From Pelagophyceae sp. CCMP2097 (Eukaryota > Sar > Pelagophyceae), in contig MU657168.1 of NCBI GenBank assembly GCA_026770575.1, positions 968,079-1,032,078 of the forward strand: 64,000 nucleotides of DNA. The letters are read 5' to 3'. A program made the position numbers and the translations under genes. The notes beneath the pieces were generated by a model. It was not told where the DNA came from, searched no databases, and was given only the letters and a program-made list of their open reading frames with translations. Positions 36,001 to 46,659 of this stretch are shown one piece after another (within the stretch, counting starts at the first letter, position 1; every line of letters starts with the position of its first letter).

Positions 36001-39000
36001 AGAGTGCCATCCCAAAAGATCAACACCTCGACCGACTCGGGCACGACGTCGGATTCGAGGCCCCAGACGCCCAAGATGCGCACCTCGAGTCGCGGCTGCG
36101 GCACGCTCGCACGAGCGACTTGGATCGTTTTGTGGACGTACGCTTCCACCGCTGCCTCGCGCACTCGCCACCCCGGCGCAAAGATGCGGAAGAGCTCGGC
36201 GTGCAGCGTCAGCATCCCGACGGAGTCGCCGCCCGATAAAATGTCCTTTGCCAGAAGACGCGTCTTGGACTGCCGAATGAAATCCACCTCGCCGAAAAAC
36301 GCAGAGCCGATCAACTCGCCGCCGACGGAGAGTCGGATGGTCAGATCCATCGCCCTGGCCTTGTACTTGACGACGCCGCGCTCGCGCTCCAGCGCACTCC
36401 GCACGGGGTCTAAAAGCAAATCGATCGGCAGCAGGAAAACGTCCGAGTCAAAAGACGCCGCCTTTGCGCCGGCGTCCGCCCAAGGCACGGATACCACCGA
36501 GGCCAAGTCGCCGCCGTTCCATTTGAGCTGCGCCTCGACATCGGATTTGTATGCGCCGGATTTGTATGCGCCGGCCTTTTTGTGTCTCCACGAGACGAGT
36601 CTGCACCTCAGGTGCGGCGCCCGTTCAAGGGCCAAGATGCCGGCCTTGTGCACCACGTCGTCCACTATGGCAGCCGAGATGCGGCGCGCCTCGCGCCTCG
36701 AAGCGCTCTCCGCTTCGATGAGCAGCGTGACCACGAAATGGCCACAAGGGTCGAAAAAATCGACGCGTCTGCCGAGGGCACGCAGCACGGCGTCGGCGTC
36801 CATCGACGCCGTCTTGCCGCGTACGCCGACTCGCAGGAGCGGCTCGGTCACAGCCTCTTTCACAAACGGACCGCCGAATATGGTGCCGTCGTTAGCGTCG
36901 CGCGCGGCAGAGCACGTGGCAAAAAAAGGCCCCTCGCAGTCGACGTAAACGACGTCGCGCCGCTCCGCCGCGGCGCAGGGCTGCAGCGATGCGACTGAAA
37001 AACCGCACCAATAAAATTCGACGACGGAAGAGTCGCCCGCGGTGCCGTCGCCCGAGGTGCCGTCGCCAAAAGAGGCCACGACGTGCATCGCGAGCGACAG
37101 CGGCGGGGCGGCGGCGGCAAACGGCGTCTCCGTCGCCTCGTCGGGAAACGCCTCGTTCAGGACCACATCACTTCGGCCCGTTTCCTGCCGCTTGATTTGG
37201 CCCGTTTCCTGCCGCTTGATTTGGCCAGTTTCTTGCCGGCCAGTTTCTTGCCGCTCGACGCGCCTCGCCTCGACGCCCCGCGGCCACTCGCCGTCGCCGA
37301 CGTCGGCGCGCGGCGGCGCTGAGAACCGCGGCGCGATGACGACGCGGAACCGCAAAGCGCCGCCGACGACGACGTTGACCCAATCGCAAGCGCAATCGCA
37401 AGCGCCGCCGGATGCCCGCGGCAGCAGCGCCACCTCGACCTGCCGCGCCTCGCACCGGCGGTCCCTTTTGAGCAGACCGTGGACGTCTTCGTTTCCGCAA
37501 CGCGTCGCGGCGGCGGCGGCGAAGCCGAGCAAGTGGAGGGCGGAGAGCGTCGCCCGGCCGAGGAAGCCGCCGTGCGCTCGCCAGACGGCGTCGGCGTCGG
37601 CGCAGCGTTGTGCCACGTCGCAGACCCGGAATACAAAGTTCCGCGCGACTCCGCGGCGGTCCAAAGCGCGGTTGAAGCGCCGGCGGCCGATGATGGCGTA
37701 GGCGAAGCGCGTTAAAGTGTCCGCGGCGGCGAAGATTCTGAGACGATGGTCTTCTGCCGTCTTGCGCAGCTTTTGCAAGGCGGCCCGACGCACGCGCTGC
37801 ACGCGGAGGCGCGCCTGCCGCTGGCGCACGGCGCTCGCGACCAAGGTGGCGCTCGCGCGCGCCGCCGCAGCCTCGACGCGAACTTTGCCAAAGTCCTTGG
37901 CCCAATGGGACCTCGCTTCGCGGGGTATGGGATCGAGGACCGCGTCGCGCTGCACCGCGTGGTCGCCGAGGAGGCAAGGTGGGATCTTGTTGAAGAAGAG
38001 CATTCGAAGCTCGCCGTACCACTTGCCAGGCCGCCGGAGCAACTTCTTGCGCGAGAGGCACTCCAGCGCCAGCAACGTGCCTCTCAGGAACCGGAGGGTG
38101 GCTCGAGCCAGATACCGCCTGGATGCGGCCTGCGCGATGGTTGCGGCTCTGGCTCGGACCTTGAAAAGGATGCTGACCTCGGCCCGCCACCTCATCCTCG
38201 CGGCTCTCTTGCGCCAGCGCCGCATCAGCACGTTTGCGGCAGAGTGGTCCGCCTCCGCTTCGGCAAAGGTCTGGATGCGCTTTTTAAAAGCGCCAAGATG
38301 AAGTCTGGACTCGTCTGTGGCGGGGAGGATTTCGCGGCACCGCGTGCATATCCGGAGTCCCAGCGCGTGGTCGATGCACGAGGGCGCTCTTTGCCCGCAG
38401 GCCGCGCAGTCGCCGAACCTTTGCCGCCATTGTAAAGTCGTATAACGCCATCGCTTTTGAATTGTGGACGCGGCCGAGTCCCACGGTATAAAGTGCGGCA
38501 GCGCCATGGCGCACCCGAGGCCGCCGCGCGGCTGCAGAGGCAGGCCCCTGGCCTGCATGGCGACTTGGCAGGCGGCGACGCAATTTAAGCAGAGCTTTTG
38601 CTGCAAGTCGAAGACGTAGGAATTCGGCGGAATTCGACCGCACCTTTGACACAGGCCCAGGGCCGCTTCAAAGTTGTGGATCAGCCCGCCCATTCTCTTC
38701 CGCTGAGACGCCCGCGCCTCGTCGGCCTCGGCTTTCGCAGCGCGGTCGACGTCTCGCCGAATCGACAAAGTCTTTGCCCGGATGCGCGCCCGACGGCCTC
38801 GACTCCAGCACTGCAGCTGGATCGAAGAGGCGAGGTGCTTGCGCTTCAGGAGGACGATCTTCGCCTTGTTCAGCTTGGCCAGGAGGCGCACCGCCCATTG
38901 GAGCGCGACCATGGCCTTGTCCAACCGCTCGGCATCTTCCACGCCCTTCCAGAAATAAAACTCCTTGCGTTGACGGAACCAGTTCTGCACCTTTAAAGCA

Positions 39001-39722
39001 GCGACCTTGCGCGCCTCGCGCCATTCCAGCTTGCGCCAAAAGGCTTCGCCGAGCTCCCGCTCAAAGTAGCCGCGAAAAGCGCGCTGGATGCAAGTCGACG
39101 CTGCGCCCTCCTGCGCTTCGGTATAAAGCGCGGCGTCGAAGACCCAGCGGATCCACAACTCGACGGCAAACGCGCCGCCGGTCCGCGACTCAAAGGCGTG
39201 CCACGCTCGGCGGCCCGTGCGGTCCGCGACGCCTAATGGGATGGCGCACGTCGCCGCGGCGCGTTCCGCCGCGGCGTTCAAAGGCCTCGCGCCCGCCGCG
39301 TCGGCGCCCGCCGCTGCGTCGGAGTCAAAGGCCTCGTCTTCCGCGGCGACGTGAGCCAAAGGCGCGAGGCCCGCCGCGCCGTCGGCGCCCACCGCAGCGT
39401 CGGCGTCAAAGGCCTCGACGAGCCGGAGCTCGACGACTGCGTCTTCGCGGGGCAGCGTCGGCTCTTCGGCGGCGAGGGACAGGAGCTGCATCCATTTAAA
39501 TGCGCTCGAATCCGTTTCAGCGCGCGCGTGGCCCCGCCGGAGGCGGATCGAGACCTTGAAGCGCCGCGCGCGGCCACCTTCCGAAGAGTCATTGCGCCAC
39601 TGCAGCGCGAAGACTTTTACGGCATTCGGGGCCTGATCCGGCCCGTCGTTCCAGCTCAAAAGCTCGGCTGGCACTAAAAGCTCGGCCGGCACCGCCAGCG
39701 ATTCGCTCGCCGAGGCCGCCAT
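18093..39722 (-). CDS. Giant multi-C2 / PDZ-like / ARM / IQ scaffold protein (~7,150 aa)
   Basis: Three long frames form one gene: 33447-39722, about 29700-33353, and 18093 to about 29673. The first junction is a 93-bp intron (33354-33446) that restores a C2 strand, GLLELQ-VWHGAECAGD. The second lies between 29674 and about 29835, with the exact donor unresolved. ATG at 39722. Order from the N terminus: IQ motifs (CIQRAFRGYF near 39080), two Cys-pair zinc-ribbon-like segments (CQRCG near 38640, CAACG near 38400), then many C2 domains. Clear C2 starts lie near 32640, 32080, 31650, 26250, 25800, 25250, 24680, 21590, 19390 and 18850. Four PDZ-like segments lie at 29100-28050, armadillo-like repeats at 27250-26400, IQ-like helices near 21960 and 21760, and a terminal coiled coil near 18350. 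No signal peptide or membrane span was seen. It is probably a Ca2+/lipid-linked cytoskeletal or membrane scaffold; function not known. Confidence 0.8.
20466..20519 (-). repeat. In-frame 18-bp x 3 in the giant gene
   Basis: GCCTCGACGACGGCGCCG-type unit, encoding VVEAGA repeats in a linker between C2 domains. Confidence 0.85.
23396..23480 (-). repeat. In-frame 18-bp x 5 in the giant gene
   Basis: CCGGTTGGGGCTTTTTTT-type units with starts at 23396, 23414, 23432, 23450 and 23468, encoding QPEKKP/QPEKKR. Confidence 0.95.
25681..25728 (-). repeat. In-frame 12-bp x 4 in the giant gene
   Basis: TGTAAAGTATTT starts at 25681, 25693, 25705 and 25717, encoding LQNT repeats inside a C2 domain loop. Confidence 0.95.
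29791..29834 (-). repeat. 14-bp x 3, not a multiple of three
   Basis: TTTGAGTTTTGACC starts at 29791, 29805 and 29819. It lies next to the unresolved second exon junction of the giant gene and may be intronic. Confidence 0.9.
30251..30370 (-). repeat. In-frame 30-bp x 4 in the giant gene
   Basis: CGCCCAACGGCGCTTGCGTC plus 10 bp, starting at 30251, 30281, 30311 and 30341. It encodes APLGAAKRTQ repeats. Confidence 0.95.
37177..37256 (-). repeat. In-frame 24-bp repeats in the giant gene
   Basis: CCCGTTTCCTGCCGCTTGAT plus TTGG starts at 37177 and 37201, with shortened copies at 37225 and 37240. It encodes RQETGQIK repeats. Confidence 0.95.
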
Positions 39723-39979
39723 GCGCGCGGCTCACTGCGGCATGCAGGCACGCGCCAAAGGCACGCGAAACGCCGCGCCGAGAAAGGGCGCGCTGTTCCG
39801 CCCCGGACGAATGCCGTTCAGACGATATCGCTTTGGCACATTCAAGTAATCCTCAAGAAAGTATTTTAAAGTCATGCAAATTCAATTTTGTGGTTTTCGT
39901 GAACACCAGTCATCGACAAATTATCGACAGCATATCATCAGACAGCTGTTTTCCAGCTGTTCCTACTGCAGATCTATTC
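39723..39979. promoter_or_regulatory. Divergent promoter region of the giant gene
   Basis: 257 bp between the giant gene ATG (39722, minus) and the ATG at 39980 (plus). The half next to 39980 is markedly AT-rich (for example AAGAAAGTATTTTAAAGTC). No specific element was identified. Confidence 0.5.
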
Positions 39980-40597
39980 ATGGGCGCCACAAGCAGCGTG
40001 CGCCACGGAGGCCTCGCGGATGCCGCACGGGGCGACGCCGATGCCGCGCGCACCCGCTTGTGCGACGAGGCCATATTGATCCTCAACGCGATGGACGCAA
40101 CCGGTCCAGTAACCGGCCCCCACCGCGCCGGCCGCGACGCCGAGGCCGCGCATCGCGCCCACGCGGCGGCCGCGGCGGGCTCGCGGCAGGCGCACACGTC
40201 GCTTTACCGCGACTTTGGCCTGTGCACGGCCAAGGACGGCGAGGCGCCGCGGCGGCGGGCGGCTAACGACGCGGGCCGGCCCGGGGCGCGCTGGGTCGAC
40301 GTCCCCGGCCAGGACGCGGCCTTCCCAGAGACCTCCCGCGCCGCGGCGCCGGTGGCGCGGCGGCTGCGGACGAAGTTCCACTACGAAACCGACGTCTGCC
40401 TCGGCTCGCCGCGGCCCGAGGCGTCGTTCCTGGCGTCACCGCGGCCAATCGCCGGTCACGCGGCGGCCGCTGAACTCGTGGCGCAGCACCGCGGGTCACC
40501 GTCGTTCGACCGAGACGCGCACGCCGTGTTTGAGACGAGCGCGCGCGACACGGCGCAACCACCCGCCGAGGCGCCGATGGCTGTATTAACCTTTTAA
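39980..40597 (+). CDS. Small Ala-rich protein with possible N-myristoylation site
   Basis: 205 aa from ATG at 39980. It starts MGATSSVRHGG, a plausible N-myristoyltransferase substrate (Gly2, Ser6). The body is Ala/Arg-rich with several short motifs (TSLYRDFGLCTAKDGE, KFHYETDVCLGSPRPEASF) and no recognised domain. The start was chosen because it follows an AT-rich leader and opens the GC-rich coding block. A longer in-frame extension to 39833 would use AT-rich, non-coding-looking sequence and lacks an ATG at its start. It is divergent from the giant C2 gene. Function unknown; it could be a membrane-peripheral or ciliary-type protein, but that is a guess. Confidence 0.55.
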   Translation: MGATSSVRHGGLADAARGDADAARTRLCDEAILILNAMDATGPVTGPHRAGRDAEAAHRAHAAAAAGSRQAHTSLYRDFGLCTAKDGEAPRRRAANDAGRPGARWVDVPGQDAAFPETSRAAAPVARRLRTKFHYETDVCLGSPRPEASFLASPRPIAGHAAAAELVAQHRGSPSFDRDAHAVFETSARDTAQPPAEAPMAVLTF

Positions 40598-40797
40598 CCT
40601 TTTAAAAGTACTTCTATGTGTGTCCGTCGCATTCGGCCGCCTCTCCCCAACACGGTGTCTGCATCCCTTGGGTCGTTCTCGGCTGCCACGCCTTCGAGGA
40701 CTCGCGAATTCCGCCTCAGGTGGACGCCCGAGGGCAAGAGCGGCGGGGCCGGCCTCGAGTGAGGGCGGAACGTCCACGACGCTACCGAGTCACAGTG

Positions 40798-42526
40798 TTA
40801 GAATATCCCGTAGCACGAATACGATTGCTCGACGATGGCGCCCTCGCGCTCTTCGTCGTCTTCGTCGGCGTCGGCGGGGGCCGTGTAGAGTGCGGCGAAG
40901 TATCCGTCGTTGCCAGGGAGATATTTATTCCCGCCGCAGCAGAGCACGGAGCCGTCGCGGAGGGCGACGAGGCTCGAGCTCACAAACGGGTCGCCGACTG
41001 CGCCTCCGGCGGCGACGGCGACTGCAAAATCAAACGTGCAAGGCAAACGTGCGCGCATCGGGACGGGCGAGCCGTCGTCGTCGTCGGTGCCCCTGCCGAG
41101 GCAACCGGCGTGGTTCTTGAAGACGGCGCCCCAGGTATAGACGTGGCCTTCGGCCGTCGTCGCCACGGCGTGGGCGAAGCCGACTGCGACGTCGGTGACC
41201 GTCTCGTGCAACAGCGCGTCGACTCTCCGGAAGCAGAGCACCGACGCGCCCGCGCTGCCGCCGAGCCCAAGCGCGCCGGACCGCGCGTCGCCGCAGGCGT
41301 GGAGGACGCCTTCGGCATCCAACGCGATACTCGTGGCGTCGCCAGCGGCGACCTTGACCACGCGCGCGTCCCTGAGCGACCCGTCGACGACGCGGCAGGC
41401 GTGGCACCGCGCGCGCCGGTCGAAGTGGCCCAGCTTGCCGCGGCTCGCGGCGCCCCAGCTGTACGCGCCGCCGTTGCTCACTGCGAGCGCGTGGTTCGTG
41501 CCCGCGGCGACCGAATCCACGCGATCCAGCGCGCGGCCCTCGGCGTCGACGACGGGCCGCGCGTGCCGCGTCTGTTTGCGGTCGCCCACGCCGAGCTGGC
41601 CGTCGTCGTTGGCGCCCATACCCACGACCTACACCGGCGCCGGTCCGATACGGCGCCTCGCAGTGCAGTCATGAAACGCACCTTTCGGTCTTCGTTCACG
41701 ACGAATAGGGCAAACGCCGCGCCCGCGGCGACGACGTGCACGCGGTACCGCGCCAGCTCCGGGATGGGCCGCGGCGTGCCGCAGGAGAGGCAGGGGGCGC
41801 ACGCCTACAGACACTCCTTCGCCATTCGCGGCACACGGATCCACGCGTGGCGCCGCCAGCGCTCCCCCGCCGGCGCCCGCCAGGACCTTGCGCACCGTGC
41901 CGATGGCGCCGCGCGTGCCGTCTCCGAAGCCGTATGCGACCCCCGCGCCCGCGGCGAGGACGGAGAAGGCAACTCCACAGCCGACGGATACGACGGGCCG
42001 GTCCGCCGTCCTCAAAGGTGCGTGGCAGAGCCTCTCCAGTTCGTAAGAGTCGAAGACGTTGCGCACGCCCCTCTGGCCACAGCGGCCTCGGCCGCAGGAG
42101 TAGAGTTCTGCGCCGGCGCGGGAAGCTACCAGAGCGTGCGAGGAGCAGTCGAGCAGCGTGCCCGCGGGCGGCCGCACCTGCATCGAGATCGGCGCCGATC
42201 AAGGGTCTTCCGAAGCGCACCTCGAGGTGCGCGAGCTTGTCAAAGGCGTCGAGGGCGGCGTCCCACTGCCGCGCGTCCACTGCGCGCCGCTTCGGCGCAA
42301 CCGCTGTTTCGCGCATTGGCGATTCGCCTTTGTCGCTTCGCCTTCGCCTTCGTCGCAGTAAGCAGCTCCACTCTGCAAAGGCCATGGCGTGGCGCATGGT
42401 TTGCCGCGACGTCCGCGCGACGCGCACCACGTCGCAGGCGGTACAAAAGTCTAGAGTATGGAAGAGAAACCAATCTGAGACCAGCAGAGACGCCTGCAGC
42501 GTCAGACCCGCCGCGCCCTCAGCCAT
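40798..42526 (-). CDS. F-box-like / RCC1-repeat protein
   Basis: Four exons in frame give 524 aa: 42221-42526, 41815-42177, 41682-41756, 40798-41628; introns 43, 58 and 53 bp. The first exon has an F-box-like helix region (FLFHTLDFCTACDVVRVARTSRQ). It is followed by RCC1 beta-propeller repeats: ELYSCGRGRCGQRG, VAYGFGDGTRGAIG, GMGANDDGQLGVGD, AYSWGAASRGKLGHF, HACGDARSGALGLGG and VYTWGAVFKNHAGCLG. RCC1 propellers act as guanine-exchange or protein-interaction platforms; with an F-box-like N terminus, a substrate adaptor of an SCF-type ligase is one option. Splicing, not frameshifts, explains the frame changes. Its 5' end is duplicated at 16.4 kb. It is head-to-head with the GH3 gene. Confidence 0.85.
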
Positions 42527-42699
42527 GTCGTATAGCGGAGTCTATCTGGGGTGCGCTGCCGTCGACATCGTCACTCAGATGAATCGATCGTCCATTTTCT
42601 TTCAGCGATCGGAAGCACCGTCCGAGTCGGACTCGCGCGGCGTGTTCCAGAACCCTCGGACACGTGTACAGGGTGTGGCTTCCGACCCCGTTGACGACG
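42527..42699. promoter_or_regulatory. Likely bidirectional promoter (RCC1-type / GH3)
   Basis: 173 bp between divergent ATGs. Almost all of it is present again in the 16.4-kb duplicate. Confidence 0.5.
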
Positions 42700-45576
42700 A
42701 TGCCGCGTGCCACCCTCCCGCTCCTCCTCTTCGGTGCGTGTTCCTCGAAGTCGCATGTCCTCGTGGCGAGGACGAGGATCGGAAGAAGGATCAGAACACC
42801 TTCCCGCGGCCTGTCGGGGCGGTCGGTTCGAGGACCGCGGCGAGAGAGCGTTGAGATATTGGGCGTAGGCGCGGCGGCGTCGCAGCGCCGCATGGTGAAC
42901 CCCTGCCTTTCTCCGCCGTATTCGTCCTACAAGATGTGCGATTCCACCGCAGCATTGGACGACCGCGTCGAAGACCTAGTCTCTCGCCTGAACATGTCCG
43001 AGAAGATTGACGCGCTGGACACCAAGGAGCTCGCTTTGGGGTCCGTCGGCCTCTTCGAGTACGACTGGTGGAGCGAGGCTTCCACGGGAGTCTCCACGGA
43101 CCGTAAGCGTTCTGGGACGCACCAGGCCACCCCGCACGTTATGAATAGATCACGGCGCGTCTGGCTGGAACACGACCAAGTTCGCTTTTCCGATCACGAC
43201 GGGCATGTCGTTCAACCGGTCTTTATGGCACTCGACTGGACGCCTCATCGGCCGAGAGGCGCGGTCGCTGATGAACGCCGGTTGCGCGTTCTCCACGTAC
43301 TGGTCGCCCGTCGTGAACCTGGCCAGAGAGCCTAGATGGGGCCGCAACATCGAAGTCCCGGGCGAGTCGAAGCGCGGGCGCGAGGCGCGAGTGACAACCC
43401 TCCCTAGGCGAGGATCCGTACCTGGTGGGCGAGTACGCGAAGCACTACGTTCTCGGTTTCCAAGAAGCCCCAGAGGCGCCCGGCTCGCTGCAGGCTTCGG
43501 CGTGTTGCAAGCACTTTGTGGCCAACTCAATGGAGGCGACGACGGCCGCCAACGGCGAGCGCCACGACCGCCACGAGTTCGACGCCGAGGTGCCTCTGCG
43601 GGACTTGATGGACTCGTACCTGCCGCCGTTCCAGACGTGTGTGGAAGAGGGCAAAGTCTCTTCGCTCATGTGTTCTTACAATTCAGTCAACGGCATCCCT
43701 TCCTGCGCAAACGGCTGGCTGCTGGAAAAGGTGGCCCGCCAGGAGTGGGGGTTCGACGGCTACGTGGCCTCGGACTGCGACGCCGTCGCGGATGTGTTTA
43801 CGACGCACCACTTCACCGCCACGCCGGAAGAGGCCGTCGCGGCCGTCCTCAAAGCCGGCACAGACGTCGACTGTAAGTGTGTGCGTCTTTATTTGTATGC
43901 AATATGATTCGCCTGGGTCGGTGAGACGATGACCGCGCAGGCCAGTCGTTTGTCGGCGAGCACGCCGAGAAGGCTTTAAAGCAAGGCCTCGTCACAGAGG
44001 CCGAGATGGACAAACGCCTCCGCAACTCGTTCCGCGTAAGGTTCCGCCTCGGCCACTTCGACCTCTCGATGAACTCGTCGGCGCCCATCGGCGCTTTGGA
44101 TGGCTTGAAGGCGTCTGAAATTGTCTGCTCCGCCGAATCGATTGCAGCGTCCATCGAGGGCATGATGCAGAGCGCCGCGCTGTTGAAGAACACCGAGACG
44201 CTTCCTTTAAAGCGCGGCATGCGCTTGGCCGTCGTCGGGCCCAACGCGGAGCTCTCGAGGGGCGACGCGTCGTATTATGGTCCTGGCAACGTTTGCGGAG
44301 CCAAATTCTGGACACTGTTGGACGCACTCGCACCGGGCGCTTCAAGCGTCGCATACGCCCCCGGCCTGCCTTCGGCGTCGTCCAACGACACGACGGGCAT
44401 CGATGCCGCCGTTTGGGCCGCCGCGGAAGCGGACGCGGTCGTCTTAGCCGTCGGGACGGACCTGTCGATGGCCGCGGAAGGCCGCGATGCAGACGGCATC
44501 GCGTTCACATCCGCGCAGGCCGAGCTCATCGCCCGCGTTTCGGCCGCGGCAAAGGTTCCCGTCGTCGTCGTTGTGTTCACGGCGACGCCTTTAGATCTCA
44601 CCGACGTCTTGACCAACCCCAAAGTCGGCGCCGTACTCCACGTCGGCCAGCCGTCTGTGACGATCCTCGGCCTTGGAGACGTGCTCTACGGCGACCGGCC
44701 GCCGGCGGGAAGGCTGGTGCAGACGATATATAAAAAGGCGTTCCAGGACCAGATCAGTATTTTCGTGCGTTTTCGTGCGTTGCGTCGTCGTTGTTCGATC
44801 CATTTTGCCAGCCCCGCCCAGGGTGGATCTTGCTCGCAATCAAGCGCTGGAAGCCTCCCTTTGACTCGGGTTTGGCGGTTATTCCCCTTTGGGGCAGCCC
44901 CACCCAGGGTGGATCTTAAGCAAGCAAGCGCGCCACCCATATTTTAGGACTTTCACATGCGGCCGGGGCCCTCGAAATTCTCGCGGCCCGACTGCTTGGA
45001 CAACAACGTCTCCGCCTGCCCGCGCGGCACGAACCCAGGGAGGACGTACCGATTCTTCAACGGCGACGCCGTCCTGCCTTTTGGCTTTGGGCTCTCCTAC
45101 ACGTTTTTCAAATACAACGCCAGAGCCGCCACCAACACCATCTCGCTCGACGCGCTGCGCAACACGCTCTCAAAGTCGGCAACGACGCTGCTCTCGTCGG
45201 TGGACCGCGCTGTTCAAGCGGTGGAGTACGCTGTCAACGTGACAAACACCGGTCTTGTAGACAGCGACGACGTCGTCCTGGGCTTCATCTCGCCACCGGA
45301 CGCTGGCCAGGACGGCGCACCGCTCTCGACGCTCTTTGCATTTGAACGAGTCCACGTTAAAGCGGGACAGACGGTTCAGGTGCGTGCCGTCGCTCCAGGA
45401 TGTCGCGCACGAGTCCGTAGGTGTTCCTCTACCCGGCGCTGGCGCACTTTACGCACCTCGACGAGTTCGGCGCGCTCACGGCGCTGCCGGGCAAATACGC
45501 CGTCCGCTTCGGCGTGGAAGCCACGCTCAAGGGCGGCGGCGGCTTCGTCGACGCGGGCGAAATCACCGCCGTCTAA
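42700..45576 (+). CDS. Secreted GH3 beta-xylosidase-like glycosidase
   Basis: Seven exons give 785 aa: 42700-42733, 42869-43102, 43149-43361, 43408-43872, 43941-44764, 44948-45379, 45421-45576. Splicing assembles a signal peptide (MPRATLPLLLFGAAAS) and the N-terminal GH3 barrel (FEYDWWSEASTGVSTD, TYWSPVVNLAREPRWGR, PGEDPYLVGEYAKHY). The nucleophile motif is GFDGYVASDCDAV, with Asp in SDCDA. The C-terminal half shows LAVVGPNAE, AGRLVQTIY, RTYRFFNGD, PFGFGLSYT and a fibronectin-III-like tail. The order and motifs match plant/fungal beta-xylosidase/arabinofuranosidase GH3 enzymes, which remove terminal xylose or arabinose from cell-wall or dissolved polysaccharides. Intron 3 is GC-AG (donor CGG|GCGAGT, 46 bp). 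The 183-bp intron 5 carries two copies of a dispersed motif. Confidence 0.9.
44812..44926 (+). repeat. Dispersed motif, two copies in GH3 intron 5
   Basis: AGCCCCGCCCAGGGTGGATC at about 44814 and AGCCCCACCCAGGGTGGATC at about 44895. The second copy, with its TTAAGCAAGCAAG extension, recurs inverted at 50104-50138. Confidence 0.85.
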
Positions 45577-45736
45577 GCGGCGGGTCCCGTCCCACCCCTC
45601 TGAAAGGACGACTTGTCCACAATCACCGAGCGCCGCCGACCTCTTCACGGAATGACGCCTTGTCCACAATCACTCTGAACGCCACCTCTTTACGGCCGGC
45701 GCCTGTACGTATAAACATTCATCTTACTCGTCCCGG
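45577..45736. other. Convergent 3' flank with a direct repeat
   Basis: 160 bp between the GH3 stop and the SGNH stop. CTTGTCCACAATCAC occurs twice, about 45610 and 45660. Confidence 0.6.
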
Positions 45737-46462
45737 TTAGTTGTACTTTGATACGGCGCGCAGGGCGACGTCCCAGAGGAACATCATCTCGTCGTCCCAG
45801 TCGTCCATGCGCTCGTCCGAGGCAGAGTCGCTGAGGCTGCCCCATAGAGCGGCCGTGAGGACGAGCGCCGCGAGGTCCGTCCCTTTCTTCGACGGGTGGA
45901 AGCCGTCGTCGTCGAAGAGTCGGGCCCAGAGCGACGGCCGCTCGTCGTGCACTAAGAGAAACGCGTCCCCGACGGGCGCCACGATTGCCTTGAGTTGCAG
46001 AGATGCGTCTAAAGCGGCCTTGTACATCAACGTGCCGGCGTAGAGTGATGCGGTGAACGTGGCCGCGTCGCCGAGATCGTCGCTGCCCTTTACCGGGTCT
46101 CGGTAGGCCCACGTCGCCATCAACACGGGCGTCGCTTCCGCGGTGGCCAGGAGCGGCGCGTACGTGTGTTCCAGCGCAGTAATCGTCGAATCGCGCGACT
46201 CCGCGCGCGCCGGGCCTTGAGAAAAGTCGTTGAAAATGACGTAGTCGACCTTTCGCTCGTCTGCGAATAGCGTTTCCACCGACTCGAATTGGTCGTGGCC
46301 CTCCAACGGGTGGCGCGCCCCTTTCGCGGCGAGCGAGGTCAGCGACGCGCCCCCGCGGAGCGCAACCGACGACCCATCGATGCGATTTGGGTGGAGAGCT
46401 TGCAACGTCGCGGGCAGGTCGTTGTAGTAAATAAACGAATTGCCCAGGTAGGCGAGGCGCAT
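45737..46462 (-). CDS. SGNH/GDSL-type hydrolase
   Basis: Single exon, 241 aa, ATG at 46462. Block I is LAYLGNSFIYYNDLP, where GNSF holds the nucleophilic Ser. A FNDFSQGPA segment resembles block III/V asparagine motifs, and DDDGFHPSKKGTDLAA provides the catalytic Asp-x-x-His of block V. Esterases of this clan deacetylate carbohydrates or hydrolyse lipids. No signal peptide is apparent, so the site of action is probably cytosolic, unless an upstream exon was missed. It is convergent with the GH3 gene and divergent from the OPR-like gene. Confidence 0.8.
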   Translation of the reverse strand: MRLAYLGNSFIYYNDLPATLQALHPNRIDGSSVALRGGASLTSLAAKGARHPLEGHDQFESVETLFADERKVDYVIFNDFSQGPARAESRDSTITALEHTYAPLLATAEATPVLMATWAYRDPVKGSDDLGDAATFTASLYAGTLMYKAALDASLQLKAIVAPVGDAFLLVHDERPSLWARLFDDDGFHPSKKGTDLAALVLTAALWGSLSDSASDERMDDWDDEMMFLWDVALRAVSKYN

Positions 46463-46659
46463 CGTCCCGAGGACTCGAGGAGGAGCGTGGCTGTGAAAGT
46501 GTCTTTACAAGGAATACCCCATTTGGCGATCATTTTGTTTCTCCGTGAGGAACCTTCGGGGTTCTCGTGCCCCAGTTTCGACCGCGGGCGGTTCGAGCGT
46601 CCGAGGCTCCGGTGCCTCGGGCGCCCCCGGAGAGTGCCTCGGCTCGGCCGTTTGCTGCG

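Noticed and set aside
41629..42220. Frameshifted or broken RCC1 gene
   Set aside because: The frame changes are fully explained by three short introns (43, 58 and 53 bp) with proper borders that restore propeller repeats.
40618..42582. 654-codon plus-strand ORF
   Set aside because: Antisense to the RCC1 propeller repeats, which carry clear family motifs. Long antisense frames are expected at this GC content.
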